Made by a program: the position numbers and the translations under genes. DNA of 64,000 nucleotides from Mesostigma viride (Eukaryota > Streptophyta > Mesostigmatophyceae > Mesostigmatales > Mesostigmataceae), in assembly GCA_009746045.1 (NCBI GenBank), contig RPFO01000333.1, forward strand, positions 591,446-655,445, read 5' to 3'. Below, in pieces: positions 1-11,700 of the stretch. How positions within the stretch are numbered: the stretch's first letter is position 1; the number at the start of each line of letters is the position of its first letter. Under the pieces are notes generated by a model. That model saw only the letters and a program-made list of their open reading frames with translations. It was not told where the DNA came from and searched no databases.

Positions 1-255
1 TTTGGCAAGTTGGCCGACTGACCGTGTGCTATTTACAGACATTATTAATAACAACAGATGTACAATGCTTGTATTTGTAGGCATGCAGCGACGGCAACGG
101 CAATATTATGTGATGATGTGTTAAATAAAGGCAAGTGGTGTTGCAAGAACACACAAAAAACATGCCTGATTGGTCAGAATGTTGAAGAACCCCCTGAACC
201 ATGCAAAAAACAGCATTTTCAAGAGTCCCCGTATGGTTTGCGTATTATACCCCGT

Positions 256-2215
256 ATGGCGTATTAACGAGCCACGAGCCACGAGGTAGCCATGGCTGAC
301 GGCGGAGCTCATAACTTTCACGTTTGAGCCCCAAATTCAGCTGTGAATATCACTATCGCTTCGTCTTTCTAAGACGCACATGCTGATATAATTTTCCGAA
401 TCTAAAACGCAATATATGGCGCACAAACGCGCCTCGACGCAACGCAGCCTGGCGGCTGCGCTCGGCAATGAAAATTCTGCAGCTCAGGCTGCAGCTTCGC
501 CTTCAGGTCCGGCAGGCGGCGATGACACTAGTCGTGCACTGGTGGTCGTCCAGCAACCCCCCGGGCTTAACGCCTCGCCATCTGCATCGCCTGACCCCAA
601 GCGCACCCGCCCAGCCGACGACACAGGAGGGTCTTCACGCCCAGAACCGAGCTTTCGGCCCCGGCCTTTCAAGGTCGCAGATTACGACTGGGCCACCATT
701 TCTCCGACCGATGCTCTGCGCTGCATCTTCTTCGGGGATTACGCTTCGCTTTACGACCTGTGCCTCCATTTCCACTCCATCAATCGCCTCCTCGCCCCGG
801 ACGGCAGCCGCTGGGCCAACATCTACGGGCTGTCCGGCTGCGTCCGCCCCCATCTCCAGCACGCCATCCTCAACTCCCTTCTCCAGCGCTCTGACGGCGA
901 GATCTGGGCTCCACCCCTTTCCGTCCCCACCCTCCGCTCCATCCTCACGGAAGCCTTTCAGCAGCACGTGACCCCCTTGCTGCCGACATAGCAGCAATCG
1001 GCGGCACGCTGACTGCTGAACTTCCTCACATTTCCACCGCCGCCGCCTCCACCTCCACGGCCATTTCCGCCTCCACTGCCGACATCAAAGCCCAGCTCCT
1101 CGACCTCGACCAACGCCTTCAAGCCACCGCCAACGCCCTTGAGAGCTTGCATGACACCGCCGGCCTCACCGCCCAGGCGGTGAAGGACATCGCCGCCCAG
1201 CCGGCGTCTGCTGGCTCGGCCGGCGATGCTCCCTCCACCTGGGCGGACTTGCTTAAGCAGCACACCACCTCCACCACCTCCACCATCTCGGCACAACTCA
1301 AGCAACAAGCCCTCGACCTTCGCGAGGAAGCCGACATCGCCCGGCGCAGCCACAATGTCATCGTCAAGCACTTCGACCAGCAGGCAGGTGAGACCTCCAC
1401 GAGCCTTCTTGAGGCATTTAAGCGCGCCATTCTTGCCCCCATGTTACTCACTGGTGAGCTGGACATGTCGGCTGTCCGCCTCCCCCGCGCGCGGGGGAAG
1501 GCTGGCCCGGCCCCCGTGCTCCTCACCTTTAAGTACATGGCGGACAAGCTGGCGTTCCTTAAATGCCGCAAGAAGCTCTCGGAGACTCGCTTCACGCTGG
1601 ACGACGACTTGACCCTGGCCCAGCAACAACGGCGACGCGAGCTATGGCCGGCCTACCTTCAGCTCCGGCAGAGCGCAAGGGGGAAGCCGGTATACTGGAG
1701 GGGGCGGTCATCCACGTTGACCACAAGCCCTGGCAGCCCCCTCCTGCCACCTCAGACTAGGAATATATATACCAGTAGTGTAGATTAGTAAGGCTTAGCC
1801 TAGCATGTGGCCCACGCGCATGTGCGCCCATAATGGCCCCCATGGATGATGCCTTCAACATTTAGCCATGCTTTGTCTATAATGGGACCCCCATGGATGT
1901 TGCATTAAGAACTTAGCCATGCTATGCCATGCAGAGAGATGCTCTCTGTCGAGAAGCCATGCCCTAGCCCTTGCATAGCCATGATGATCTTCCTCCCCCG
2001 TGCCAGGATCCCCTTAGCTGGGTTGAACCTGAGACAGCATGGTGGTGCCGGTGCCCTTGCGGCACCTAGAGCAAGTGTTGCCTACATTCCCACCCTTGCA
2101 TGAAGTAGCCTAGGATGTATTTAAAGCCATATGCCCCTTCTCAGGGATATGTGCTACATTGACTCCCAACGGAGTGATGTTGATAATTAATAATTAATTA
2201 ATTAATGGCGTATTA
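256..2215 (+). mobile_element. Full-length ORF1-only non-LTR retroposon (family A, subfamily I) with 11-bp TSD
   Basis: The element body is 267-2204. It is flanked by the perfect duplication ATGGCGTATTA at 256-266 and 2205-2215. It starts with a conserved leader (about 274-415), carries one ORF, has a ~430-bp 3' UTR with hairpin CTCCCAACGGAG at 2163-2174, and ends in a TTAA-type tail. No reverse transcriptase or endonuclease is encoded. TSD plus simple-repeat tail indicate target-primed reverse transcription supplied in trans (inference). Confidence 0.85.
416..1760 (+). pseudogene. LINE-1 ORF1p-like protein of family A, frameshifted
   Basis: Starts MAHKRASTQRSLAAALGNEN. A Pro/Ser-rich arm is followed by a globular region (ALRCIFFGDYASLYDL), a coiled-coil-like heptad stretch and a C-terminal domain: VRLPRARGKAGPAPVLLTF, FLKCRKKL, then DDDLTLAQQQRRRELWPAYL and PVYW. 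That order matches the RRM plus C-terminal domain of L1 ORF1p (nucleic-acid chaperone that packages element RNA). Breaks: a one-base frameshift near 985 that ends the first frame at a TAG, and a G-run one base shorter than in the 63.7-kb copy near 1700, which changes the C-terminus. The reading resumes in frame 1 from about 990. Confidence 0.7.
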
Positions 2216-2229
2216 TACACCATACACAA

Positions 2230-2372
2230 GGGCCCCGTATGGCTGCGTATTGCGTATGGCTGTTCACTGGTTGTCGCCCTGATTGTATTACAAACCCATA
2301 GATGCCCCTTTCTCAGGGCTATGTGTTACATATGCTCCCCACGGAGCTATGATTTTAATTAATTAATTAATC
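2230..2372 (+). mobile_element. 5'-truncated retroposon 3' end with (TTAA)n tail
   Basis: Contains the block ACAAACCCATAGATGCCCC, then GCTCCCCACGGAGC and a TTAATTAATT tail. The same 3' end is found inverted at 36771-36900. Confidence 0.55.
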
Positions 2373-2523
2373 ATCTTCTTCCAAATCACGGAGAGGCCTA
2401 GGCCCCCCATGTCCTCTACTAGCTGTTCTTTGAAGGTGCGGGCCTTGCGGCGTCTAACATCACTGGGCCCGGCCTACGCCAGGAGGTGCCGGCCAGGCTG
2501 AGCTGGTCGCAGTCCTGTAGCAC
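2373..2523 (-). pseudogene. LINE ORF2 C-terminal fragment
   Basis: On the minus strand this matches the C-terminal part of the LINE at 25.6-26.2 kb (SDVRRRKARTFKEQ, VEDMGGLGLSVIWKKM). It is truncated at both ends and nested among other retroposon pieces. Confidence 0.6.
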
Positions 2524-2863
2524 ATATTCCCTTGTCTTTTCGACCTAGTGGTCCCAGCCCAGTTTGAGTACCGCATCCACTCTCTCTCCCGTCTTTGGAC
2601 TGCCATGCAGGACAAGACGCGGTGGAAGAAGATTGTCAAGGCGCACACGCCAGCCCCTGTGGGCAAGCCACCTCCCCCCAAGAGGAGGAACCGTTTTGAT
2701 GAGTAGCGTAGATAGGCTTTTCTAGACTAGATATAGCTTAGAGTTAGGTTAGTTCGATTACGCGGCCTCCTCCACACCACCCATCCAACCTGGAATATGT
2801 GCTACATGATCTCCCAACGGAGACATGTTATAATTTAATTTAATTTAATTTAATATTCCCTTG
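2524..2863 (+). mobile_element. LINE 3'-end fragment (second LINE family) with 11-bp TSD and (TTTAA)n tail
   Basis: The body 2535-2852 is flanked by ATATTCCCTTG at 2524-2534 and 2853-2863. It encodes a basic C-terminus ending GKPPPPKRRNRFDE at the TAG (2704-2706), then a short 3' UTR with TCTCCCAACGGAGA and four AATTT-type repeats. It is a typical 5'-truncated insertion. Confidence 0.75.
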
Positions 2864-3110
2864 CTGGATGGATGGAGGTGGGCGAAGCCGTGAAACCGAA
2901 CTAAGCTAACTCTAAGCTAATCTAATCTAGAAAACCCTAGCTACTCTACTCAGCAAAGCGCCCCTTCCTCTTGGGGGGGGGGGGCTTGCCCACAGGCCAG
3001 GGGCTGGCGTGTGAGCCTGGACAATCGTCTGCCACCTCTTCTAATTGTCCTTCATAGCAGTCTGGACAAGCAAGAGAGATCGAGGGATGGCAAACTGAGC
3101 TGGGACCACA
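2864..3110 (-). pseudogene. Inverted LINE 3'-end fragment, same family as 2535-2852
   Basis: Its reverse complement repeats the Pro/Lys-rich C-terminus (ending PKRKGRFAE) and downstream UTR of 2600-2800, with a long C-run (G-run on plus near 2975-2986). Together with the preceding fragment it makes an inverted pair. Confidence 0.55.
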
Positions 3111-3321
3111 TGTGCTAGGTCGGCGCCAGCAACATCTGTGTGTAGTTCATGGCAGGTTTACCCAGCTTTCTAGGAATGTCCTTGGGGCCAGGCCAGGTCA
3201 GGATATCCCTGGTTGGCCAAGCTGCTGGGGGCCGGCCAGACCGGCCAAGGGCGGTGTGACTGGTGCGAGCAAGATGTCCTACGAATGCTATCCTACGTCA
3301 AGCCTTTAACCTCGTCCGAAA

Positions 3322-5332
3322 TGCGAGGCATTAATTAATTATCATCATCACTCCGTTGGGAGTAGATGTAGCACATAGCCCTGAGAAGGGGCATATGGCT
3401 TTTAATACATTCTAGGCTACTTCATGCAAGGGTGGGAATGTAAGCTACCCCTGCTCTAGGTGCACCAGGGCACCCGCACCCTCATGGTCTATCACGCTAT
3501 GCCCGGGTAAGGGGGGAGCATGCCTGTGAGGGGGAAGATCATCATGGCTATACAAAAACTAGAGCGTGGTGATCTCACTCAGCAGAGAGCAGCTCTCTGC
3601 ATGGGCACAGCATTACTAAATAAAACTAGGCATCGTCTGGAGTGTGGCTCATCATAGGCACACATGTACATGACTAAAAAGGCTAGGCCTAAGCTGGTAT
3701 AGTGCCTGTAGTAGGCCCGGGCATGTACAAGGCCACTGTCTAACTATTCTACACTACTGCTGTATTCCCCTATAGGCTGGGGCTGGAGTTGCTGGGGCCG
3801 CGGTGGTCGAGGGGGTCGCTTGCCAGGGCTTGTGGCCGACGTAGATGGCCGCCCCCTTCCAGTACACCGGCTGGCCCGCCTTGGTCTGCCGGAGCTGGAT
3901 GTAGGTCGGCCATAGCTCCCGTCGCCGTTGTTGCTGTGCCAGGGTCAAGTCGTCGTCCACGGTGAAGGGAGTATTCGCGAGCCGCTTGCGGCGTCTGAGA
4001 AACGAAATCTTGTCCGCTGGGGTATCAAAGATGAGAAGAAGCGGAGGCGCCCCTGCCTTACCCCGCGCGCGGGGGAGGCGGTGGGCGGTCAGCTTGATCT
4101 CACCAAGAAGGCCCATGCGTGCAAGGATTTTGCTCTCAAACGCACGTGCAAGCTTCTCGGAATTCTCACCTTCTTCCACCATGTCCAAGTTCTTGAGTAT
4201 GGCGTTGAGGCTGCGCTTGGCGAGCTCGGCCTCCTCGCGGAGGTCAAGCGTCTGCCGCTGGAGCTGGGCTGCGACGGCGGAGGTGGTGGAGGTGGTATGT
4301 TGCTTAAGCATGTCCGCCCAGGTCGTGATGGGAGGAGCATCGCCGGCCGGGCCAGCCGAGGCTGGCTTGGCGGCAATGTCCTTCACTGCCTGGGCGGTGA
4401 GGGCTGCTGTGTTCTGCAAGACCTCGATAGCGATTGCATTATCCTTGAGGCGCTGGTCGATGTCGCGGAGCTGGGCGGTGATGGAGTCGGAGGAGGGGAT
4501 GGCGGCGGTGGAGGAGGCGAGGAGGGTGGAGGTGGCGGTGGAAATGGTGGAGAGGAGGGGGAGCTCGGCAGCCAACGTGCTGCCCATGGCCGCCACATCT
4601 GCAGCGATGGGGGCCACGTGCTGCTCAGAGGGCCTCCTTGAGGAGTGAGCGGATGGAGGCTTCGGTTAGGGTGGTGGTGAGGGGCTTTGGGGGCCAAAGC
4701 TCCTCGATGGAGCGTCCAAGGAGGGAAAAGAGGGCGAATTGCTGAATGTGGGGGCGGCGGGCGTTGGGGACGGCCCTGTCGAAATCGCGCCTGTGAAGGG
4801 AGGCATCGACAAGGCGACCTTGGTGGGAAAGCTGCTTGCATAGTTCTATAAGAGAGGCACGCGTCCCGAAAAACACGTAGCCCAGGATGCGTTCGGGTGT
4901 GAGCTTGTCAAAAAAGCCGGGCTGGCTGGCGTCAAAGTCGTACTCGTCCAGCAGCCCGTCAGGGCGACTGCGCTTGGGTTCGGGCGACGCTGCTGGCGAA
5001 GCGGCGGGCGCAGCAGGGGGCTGGACGATCACTAGAGCTTGGCTAGTGGCGCCGCTGCCTTCTGGGCCGGTGGGCGAAGCGGCAGCCGGAGCTGCAGGCG
5101 TATTTTCATTGCCGAGCGCAGCCGCCAGGCTGCGTTGCGTCGATGGGCGTTTGCTCAGCGTATATTGCGTAATAGCTTTGGGAAATTATATCAGCATGTG
5201 CGTCGTAGAAAGACGCATCGATTGTGATATTCACGGCTAATTTTGGTGCTCAAACGTGAAAGTTATGAGCGCCGCCGTCAGCCATGGCTATCTCGTGGCT
5301 CGTGGCTCGTGACACATGTACGTGCGAGGCAT
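3322..5332 (-). mobile_element. Full-length ORF1-only retroposon (family A, subfamily II) with 10-bp TSD
   Basis: The body 3332-5322 (1991 bp) is flanked by TGCGAGGCAT at 3322-3331 and 5323-5332. The 3' end lies at the left: TTAATTAATT tail, then the complement of the CTCCCAACGGAG hairpin. The 5' leader lies at the right and matches the leader of the 267-2204 copy. Confidence 0.85.
3754..5158 (-). pseudogene. L1 ORF1p-like protein, start lost and frameshifted
   Basis: The C-terminal frame 4617-3754 is open and carries DIDQRLKDNAIAIEVLQ (coiled coil), AHRLPRARGKAG, FLRRRKRLANTPF, DDDLTLAQQQRRRELWPTYI and PVYWKGAAIYVGHKPW. The N-terminal part (from ~5158) is in a different frame, joined near 4620. 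The expected ATG is CTG here (CGCTGAGCAAACGC versus CGATGAGCAAACGC in the 24.6-kb copy), so the start is lost. Subfamily II differs from the 416-1760 copy by KAGQPVYWKGAAIYVG in place of ARGKPVYWRGAVIHVD. Confidence 0.7.
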
Positions 5333-5422
5333 ACCCTGATTAAAAAAATAAAATTAAATTAAATTATAACATGCCTCCGTGGGGAGATCATGTAGCACAT
5401 ATTCCATGCCACATACCCTGAT
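5330..5422 (-). mobile_element. Very short LINE 3'-tip insertion with 11-bp TSD
   Basis: Only 71 bases (5341-5411) lie between two copies of CATACCCTGAT (5330-5340, 5412-5422). They comprise a (TTTAA)n tail and a TCTCCCCACGGAGG-type hairpin. It lies directly beside the TSD of the preceding element. Confidence 0.65.
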
Positions 5423-5439
5423 ACAAAGACTCTAATTAT

Positions 5440-5640
5440 GACCTACATGTGGAAAACCCTACATTCAGGAGGTCCCTGTCGGAGCATCCTGTAAACCGTG
5501 CCGTCCAGCCTGGCGGCCTGCGTGTCCGTGAGTGTCCATGCCTCAGCGCCATACGTAAGCACCGTGAGGACCAGGACCTTGAAGAGCTCTTAGTGGTAGT
5601 AGCCAGGTAATTGCTAATTGATGTCTATGCGCACCGTCTC
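5440..5640 (-). pseudogene. LINE ORF2 fragment (connector/thumb region)
   Basis: The minus strand encodes VLVLTVLTYGAEAWTLTD, matching VLVLPVLTYGAETWTLTAD of the 26-kb LINE but clearly diverged; it belongs to the (TTTAA)n-tailed family. No start, and interrupted. Confidence 0.55.
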
Positions 5641-5654
5641 ACTAGCTTAGCATA

Positions 5655-6370
5655 TCAAGAAGCTTACCATATCAAGGACACAACCAGCGCAGGCCAGAAA
5701 TCGGGAGAATCCGGACCATGGTAGCTCGAGCCTGCCGTAACTTTTATCTTCTGATTTGGCACGCCGCAAAGGTGAAAACCATTTGCGTTTAGTGCCGGTC
5801 CGCAGAAAACGCGGAAAACGCGATCTGCAAATGAATCCGACCAGAATCGAACTGGGGACCTCTCGCACCGGAACTTTTGCTGACTATAGGACGGACGTCT
5901 CCGGATCCTAAGGCATCGCCAACTTACACCTACAGTCATCCGCAAAAGTTCTCCTTTCCGGGGAGTGCATGATGCAAGCCTTTCGGATTTGGTACTAGAT
6001 AAATCATTCGAGATCTGTGTGTAGGAGTACTTTATATCTTGTGCATATAATTACCATTCATATTCATCATCCTGAACGACTCGAACACGCGGACAAGATA
6101 TAATCTCCAGGTTGATATAATTGCCATGTACGAGGCCCTGAGCAGACGAGGTTGTTTTTAGCTAAACCGTCTAGGTCTCGATGAACGTCAGCCAGCCATA
6201 ATTTGTTTTGTCCACGGCTACACATATCCACCTCCATTCAATTCGATCCATCATCCTGTTCAAACGGCTCGACACACGCTGATAAGATAACAGCAAGCTT
6301 GAGCTACCATGGTCCAGATTCTTCCAGATTTCTAGCCTGCGCAGGTTGTCTCTTTGAAATAAGAGCCAAT
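5655..6370. repeat. Copies of a ~200-bp dispersed repeat (family C), mixed orientation
   Basis: The hallmark block CAACCAGCGCAGGCCAGAAA followed by CCGGACCATGGTAGCTCGAG occurs at 5673-5735 (+). Inverted partial copies lie at about 6028-6117 and 6150-6352. The same family recurs at 22745-22785 and 27918-28140. No ORF. Ends and TSDs were not resolved. Confidence 0.6.
5845..5946 (-). other. tRNA-like sequence / possible tRNA-derived SINE head
   Basis: The minus strand has a T-arm-like CCCCAGTTCGATTCTGG (4-bp stem, TTCGATT loop) and, upstream, an A-box-like TAGGTGTAAGTTGG. Acceptor arms do not pair, so it is not a functional tRNA gene. A chance match is possible. Confidence 0.3.
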
Positions 6371-8774
6371 TGATGAATTTTCAATTTGAACACACTCCCT
6401 GGATGATATATACACAGCAGGAACGGGGCATTTACGAGCGCATTAAGGCGCGACGGGCATGCATGCAGCATCAAGTCTCATGTTGCTTGCCTGGAACTTC
6501 ATAGCCCAGCCTTAGGTTCATCCAAACGACTCATTGAAGTGCTTACTATATGGCCTGGTGCCCAATCAATTGTATCGGGTGCTTTAGTGCCTCATCAATG
6601 AAGCATGCATGGCAGCACAGCCAGTAAGGTCGCGCCTATGGCTCCGCCGGCGAGCCAGTTGGGACTAGCACTGCCATGTAGACAGGCACTGTCAGCACCC
6701 ATATAGAGACGAAGGAAACCGGCCTGCCTTTCCAATAGCCGCTTGGATTATAGAGGCACCGTGGCGAAAATGTGATGCATTGGTGGCATTATAGCAGATA
6801 TGGTTTGTCGACAGAGCTAACATCCATCTCAACCATGGCACGTGAAGCCAATATCCGTCTCATCCTTAGAGAAAAAGCACCGACCCGCGCCACCCGTGGC
6901 AGCAACTGGAGCCATTTTGGCCCCAATGTCCAGCGATGCCGGAGGAGCTTCTGCCGTTTGGCTGCTACCGATGGCTCTCTGCCGATGTGGCCCGTTTGCC
7001 TGACTTATAGCTGCGATCTTTGCAGAGCCCCACGTCAGGTATGTTACAGATCTCATTTATTTAGGTCAAGGCTGCAAGGTAATACCATTATGAAAGCAAC
7101 AGAGCTCCCTCTGCCCATCACCGCAACAATGCTGGGGTGATCGCCTGCCATCTGCTTCAAGCAGAGCGTCTCGGCCGGCAAAGGACGAAGACCAGCCTGC
7201 TATTCAACCCCGTAGAGTCCAGTCTCCACCCACTTGTCCTTGGGAGCAGGTTCGCCTGCATAGCCAAGCAGTAAGGATGGATGTCTAACAGGTCAGGTTA
7301 TGACGAGCAAAAGTTGCCCTTTGCGTTTCTCGAAGCAAAACAAATAGTCCAAACACAAGAGAGCGCAGTCCGTGAATTGTACACGCGCATATCGCAATGG
7401 CGGCGGCACTTACTTGGAGACACGTTGTCGTCGCTGGGAGGCGCAGATCCCGGTGGGACGATGACATCTGCGGGGACACCAACGCGCCAGCGGGCAACGA
7501 GGTAAGACCGACGAATAAGCACATACAAAACAGGAGATAAAAGGATGATTGACACTGGCAGCGTATCCCCAGATTACTGTTAGTAAGCACCAGCTTACCA
7601 TCATTTGGCAGCTTGGCAGTCACCCATTCTTCGTCGTTTTCCACAATTAACAACAACGGCCCGGAAAAGACCGGTTTAACCCCCGCCATTTCCAGGATGC
7701 TAAAAATGAAACCAACGACCCTGCGTGCTGATGGTAACAGGATGTTTTAGCTACGGTGCCAGCTCCGTGCTGTCCATACCCGATGACCTGGGTTGTACAT
7801 TCCACAGCTTTGCCACAAAAGCAAAAACTATATTACCAAACTGGTACAAAACCAAATACTCCAAGCGGAGGGTGCAGGGTAAATAATTGTCTAAGCTCGC
7901 CGGCCAGTAGTAATGATAAGGCAGGGCCGTTGGCTCAACTAACTCTGACTAACCGGCGGGGTATAATCTACGACTGATCACGCACCTGTGTTCAAAAATG
8001 GCCCGTGCAGAGCGGCAGCGCACGTGATCGTTCCACTTACCGGTTACCACTGGTCATGCGTGCCCCATGCAAATGATGCAATGATGCAAGTTCAGGCGGA
8101 GCTGATTTCAGCTGTCTGGTGTAAAAGCGTACTCGCAGCGGTAGGGGCCAAGGGCTCAGGGCATGCCCATTTCCTAAACTTCCCAGGAACTTCCCTATTC
8201 CTTCTTTTTTGGCGTCAATCAAGAACACGAAAGTTGGAACTCGGTTACCCGGAATTCGAAACCGTGCCATCACCAGGCCTGCACTGCTCTGTCGCCTGGA
8301 TGCGGTCCGGCGTGGGATCCAACTGAACTGAACTGAACTGAACTGAACTGATGCGGTCAAGTATCCGTGTCAAATCTACGTTGGTCAAAAAGTGGGTGGA
8401 GCACGTCTTCCGAAAAAGCTAGCGCGGTAAATGAAGATGCCAAGTTGGGAACCCTCGGCGGTAGCGCCACGTGCGGGCCTGACAACATCTGAGAGCCCAG
8501 ACAGGACGAGCGTGGTGACGAGGCAGGCGGACGAAGGCCACGAGCGATGGAAAAAAATGGCTGAGGCGAAAAGGAAGCCATTATCAGCTCCATCGCTGGG
8601 ATCGTTATTTGTACTCGCAAGGATTAGAGGTGTAGAAGGCAGAATGACAGTGTCATCTAGGGCACCTCCGTGCAGTTTAGCTGTGGGGGCGTGTGGCTTA
8701 CATGCCTCTTGAGGTGGCATCCGTGGAGAGAATGGGGCGATGCTCAGCAATAATAACGATCTTCTAATAGCAGA
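6371..8774. other. Intergenic region upstream of the kinase gene
   Basis: Open frames here are short, without recognisable domains or coding consistency. There is an (AACTG)n microsatellite at 8321-8351. The kinase promoter and 5' UTR should lie in the last few hundred bases, but I see no clear core-promoter motif. Confidence 0.5.
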
Positions 8775-11700
8775 ATGGACGACGATTTAAGTTCCGTGTT
8801 TGCAAAACTACCGCTCATTAGAACTTCTTCGGGAAAGGGACGCAGAGGTAGCAGTGGCTCCCCGTACAGTCCGTTGGGAAATGCTGCCCCACAACCGTCC
8901 AGTTTATCCGGCAGGCGAAGTGTATCACGGCTCGATGCTGTAGATCTTAGCGATAACTCGGGAAATGGTGCCATAGATGATGTAGTGGTGGGGCTGACGG
9001 ATGCCGATGGCCAGACGCCCCACGGTTGGTCTTCTAACTCGCCCTCTTCCCCGAATTTGAGCGGGTCGTGGTTTGGTTCAGGGCGTGAGTTGCGATCGGA
9101 TGGAGCCAGCCCAATGGCAGGAGAGGCCACTGGAGAACGGCCCCGCAGCAGGGGACGGGAGGATGCGTTTTCGGGGGAAAGGCCTCGCAGCAGAGGTCCG
9201 CTCAAGGTTGCAGTCCGCGGAGGGCCCGTTGCCTCGCTGGCGGCCTCGGAACACGGAATACCTTCGACGCCCAACTTTGCCGAATTCGAAGAAGTCTCCA
9301 GCCCGCATTCCGTGCGTAGAAACCCATTCTTCGCTGAAACGTTCTCAATGTCAGATTTCAAGCTCGGCAGACAAATCGGGACAGGAAGATACTCGACAGT
9401 CTATCAGGTAAGCCGTAGAGACAAACACATGGCTTTCATAACTCGCGTACTAACAGTGGCGTTTAAAACGTGGTGTGTAAGGCCCTACCGAAATTACATC
9501 CCGCATTTTGTGGCGGTCGCCTGTACGCATGGTCGTTCATAAGTGACGCTGTCCTCAATACCTAGAAGTATGTCCCTGTGTTACAGCTTGTCCCTGCGGA
9601 GCTACACCATTCCTTCCAGGGAGTGCTGCTTTGCATCACCAGCTGTGTTGGCCAGGATGCTCCTTCATGTGTGACAGTGGGAAGATCCCCACCCGCTGCT
9701 GTTGGCATATCATCCACCAGGTTTGCCTGTTAGTGCCTCATTCTGTAGCTATAGCATGGCCAACCCTGATGGTGGACACTTGGCGTCATGTGGTGGGTGC
9801 ATCCGGTGTGGAGGTATTTGATGCATGCGCCCACCATCAGTACGTGGGACGGGATGCATGCCCTGGCTAACCATGCAGGGCCACCATGCCATGCCGTAGT
9901 TCTGAATATCTGGACTGGCTCCGGGCATCCCGCAGTGTGTTTTGGTGGCCCGGTGGTGTGTCCTCAGCAGCCGTCACCCAAGCGGGGTCGGTGTTTACTG
10001 AAGGCCCACATTGCTAGTTCTGGTCATGTGTGGCTGCCCCTGACAAGTGCCCCTACATGTGTTTGCCCCTGACAAGTGCTTGTGTGCAGTGTGCCACGCC
10101 TGGTGTGGGTGCTGCGCCCTCCTAGGGCCACCTGCTGCTTGTTGCACATATCTAAGGATGGACCGCCAAGCGGGCGCACTCACCTTGATGCCAGGTGGCA
10201 GCACAGTTGTGCTCCTCTTCATGGAACATGGAATGTGAATCCGGCCATGCATCTGTGGCTTGCTGTTTGCTGGAATGGCATGGGCCTATTCTTGCCGCTG
10301 TTTGTTCCGGTGGATGTTGTCATCACCTGCCTCTGTCACCACGTCATCACCGTTCCCATCCTTATCCTCATGGCCATCCATTGGCTTGCTCAAGCATGGC
10401 TGTATCTGCTGGCTTGCCCCCCCCCCCCCCCCCCCCCTGTGTGTGCTGGTATCCAGGCCTACTACAAGGCCACCGGCGTGAACATGGCAATGAAGATGTA
10501 CCACCGGCACAAGATGGACCCCTTTACGGAGCACCAGGTAAAGAGGGGAGGGGGGAGGGGGAAGGGGGGAGGGGGGAGGGGGGAGGGGGGAGGGGGGAGG
10601 GGAGGGGGAGGGGGAGGGGAGGGGGGGGGGGAGGGGGAGGGGGAGGGGGAGGGGGAGGGGGAGGGGGGAGGGGGAGGGGGAGGGGGGGAGGGGGGGGGGA
10701 GGGGGGAGGGGGGAGGGGGGGGGGAGGGGGAGGGGGAGGGGGGAGACAGGGGGGGGGGGGAGGGGGAGACAAGGGGGGGGGGCACACGGGGGGAGGGGGA
10801 GACAGGGGGGGGGGGGGGAGGGGGGGACAGGGGGGGGGGGGGCAGGGGGGGGGGGCACACGGGGGGGGGGGGAGACAGGGGGGAAGGGCGAGCCAGTGGC
10901 TGAGACATGCACCGGGATCGCAATGTGTGGGTTTGTACGCCCCGTTCCATCGCAGGTCCTTGGGTGTTGGCATTCCACACCCGCATGTAGTCTCCCATCC
11001 TTGCCACGGGCTGTAGTGGAATGTGCACGCGTGGTGTCATTCGCCCATCTTGCTGCGGGCATGGGGCAGCCAGCGTGCCACCAGGTTACGTGCGCAAGGC
11101 CGTGCACATGTGCTTGTGGTCAGCCCTCCTTGCAGCCTGCTGGTGGTGCCTTGGCGAAACTCTGCCTCCTCACGCGACGCTCATGTCGGTTATCTGCTGT
11201 CGTTTGCTACTGTTTTTGCTACTGCATAACACCCACCCACCGACCCACCCACCCGCCCGCCCGCCTGCCCGCCCGCCCGCCCACCCGCCCGCCCGCCCGC
11301 CCGCCCGCCCGCCCGCCCGCCCGCCCGCCCGCCCGCCCGCCCGCCCGCCCGCCCGCCGCCGCCCGCCCGCCCGCCCGCCCGCCCGCCCGCCCGCCCGCCC
11401 GCCCGCCCGCCCGCCCGCCCGCCCGCCCGTCCGCCCGCCCGCCCGCCCGCCCACCCACCCACCCACCCACCCACCCACCCATCGGGGGCCAGGTTCGGCG
11501 AGAGATCCGCATCCACAGTGAGGTGGATCACGAGAACATCGCCATGTTCTACGGACACTTCGACGACGGGGAGGACAACATATGCCTGCTGCAGGTGGGG
11601 GGAGTAGGACAACATAAGGATGCCTGCTGCAGGTGGGGGGAGTAGGACAACATAATGATGCCTGCTGCAGGGGGGGAGAATAGGACAACAACATATGCCT

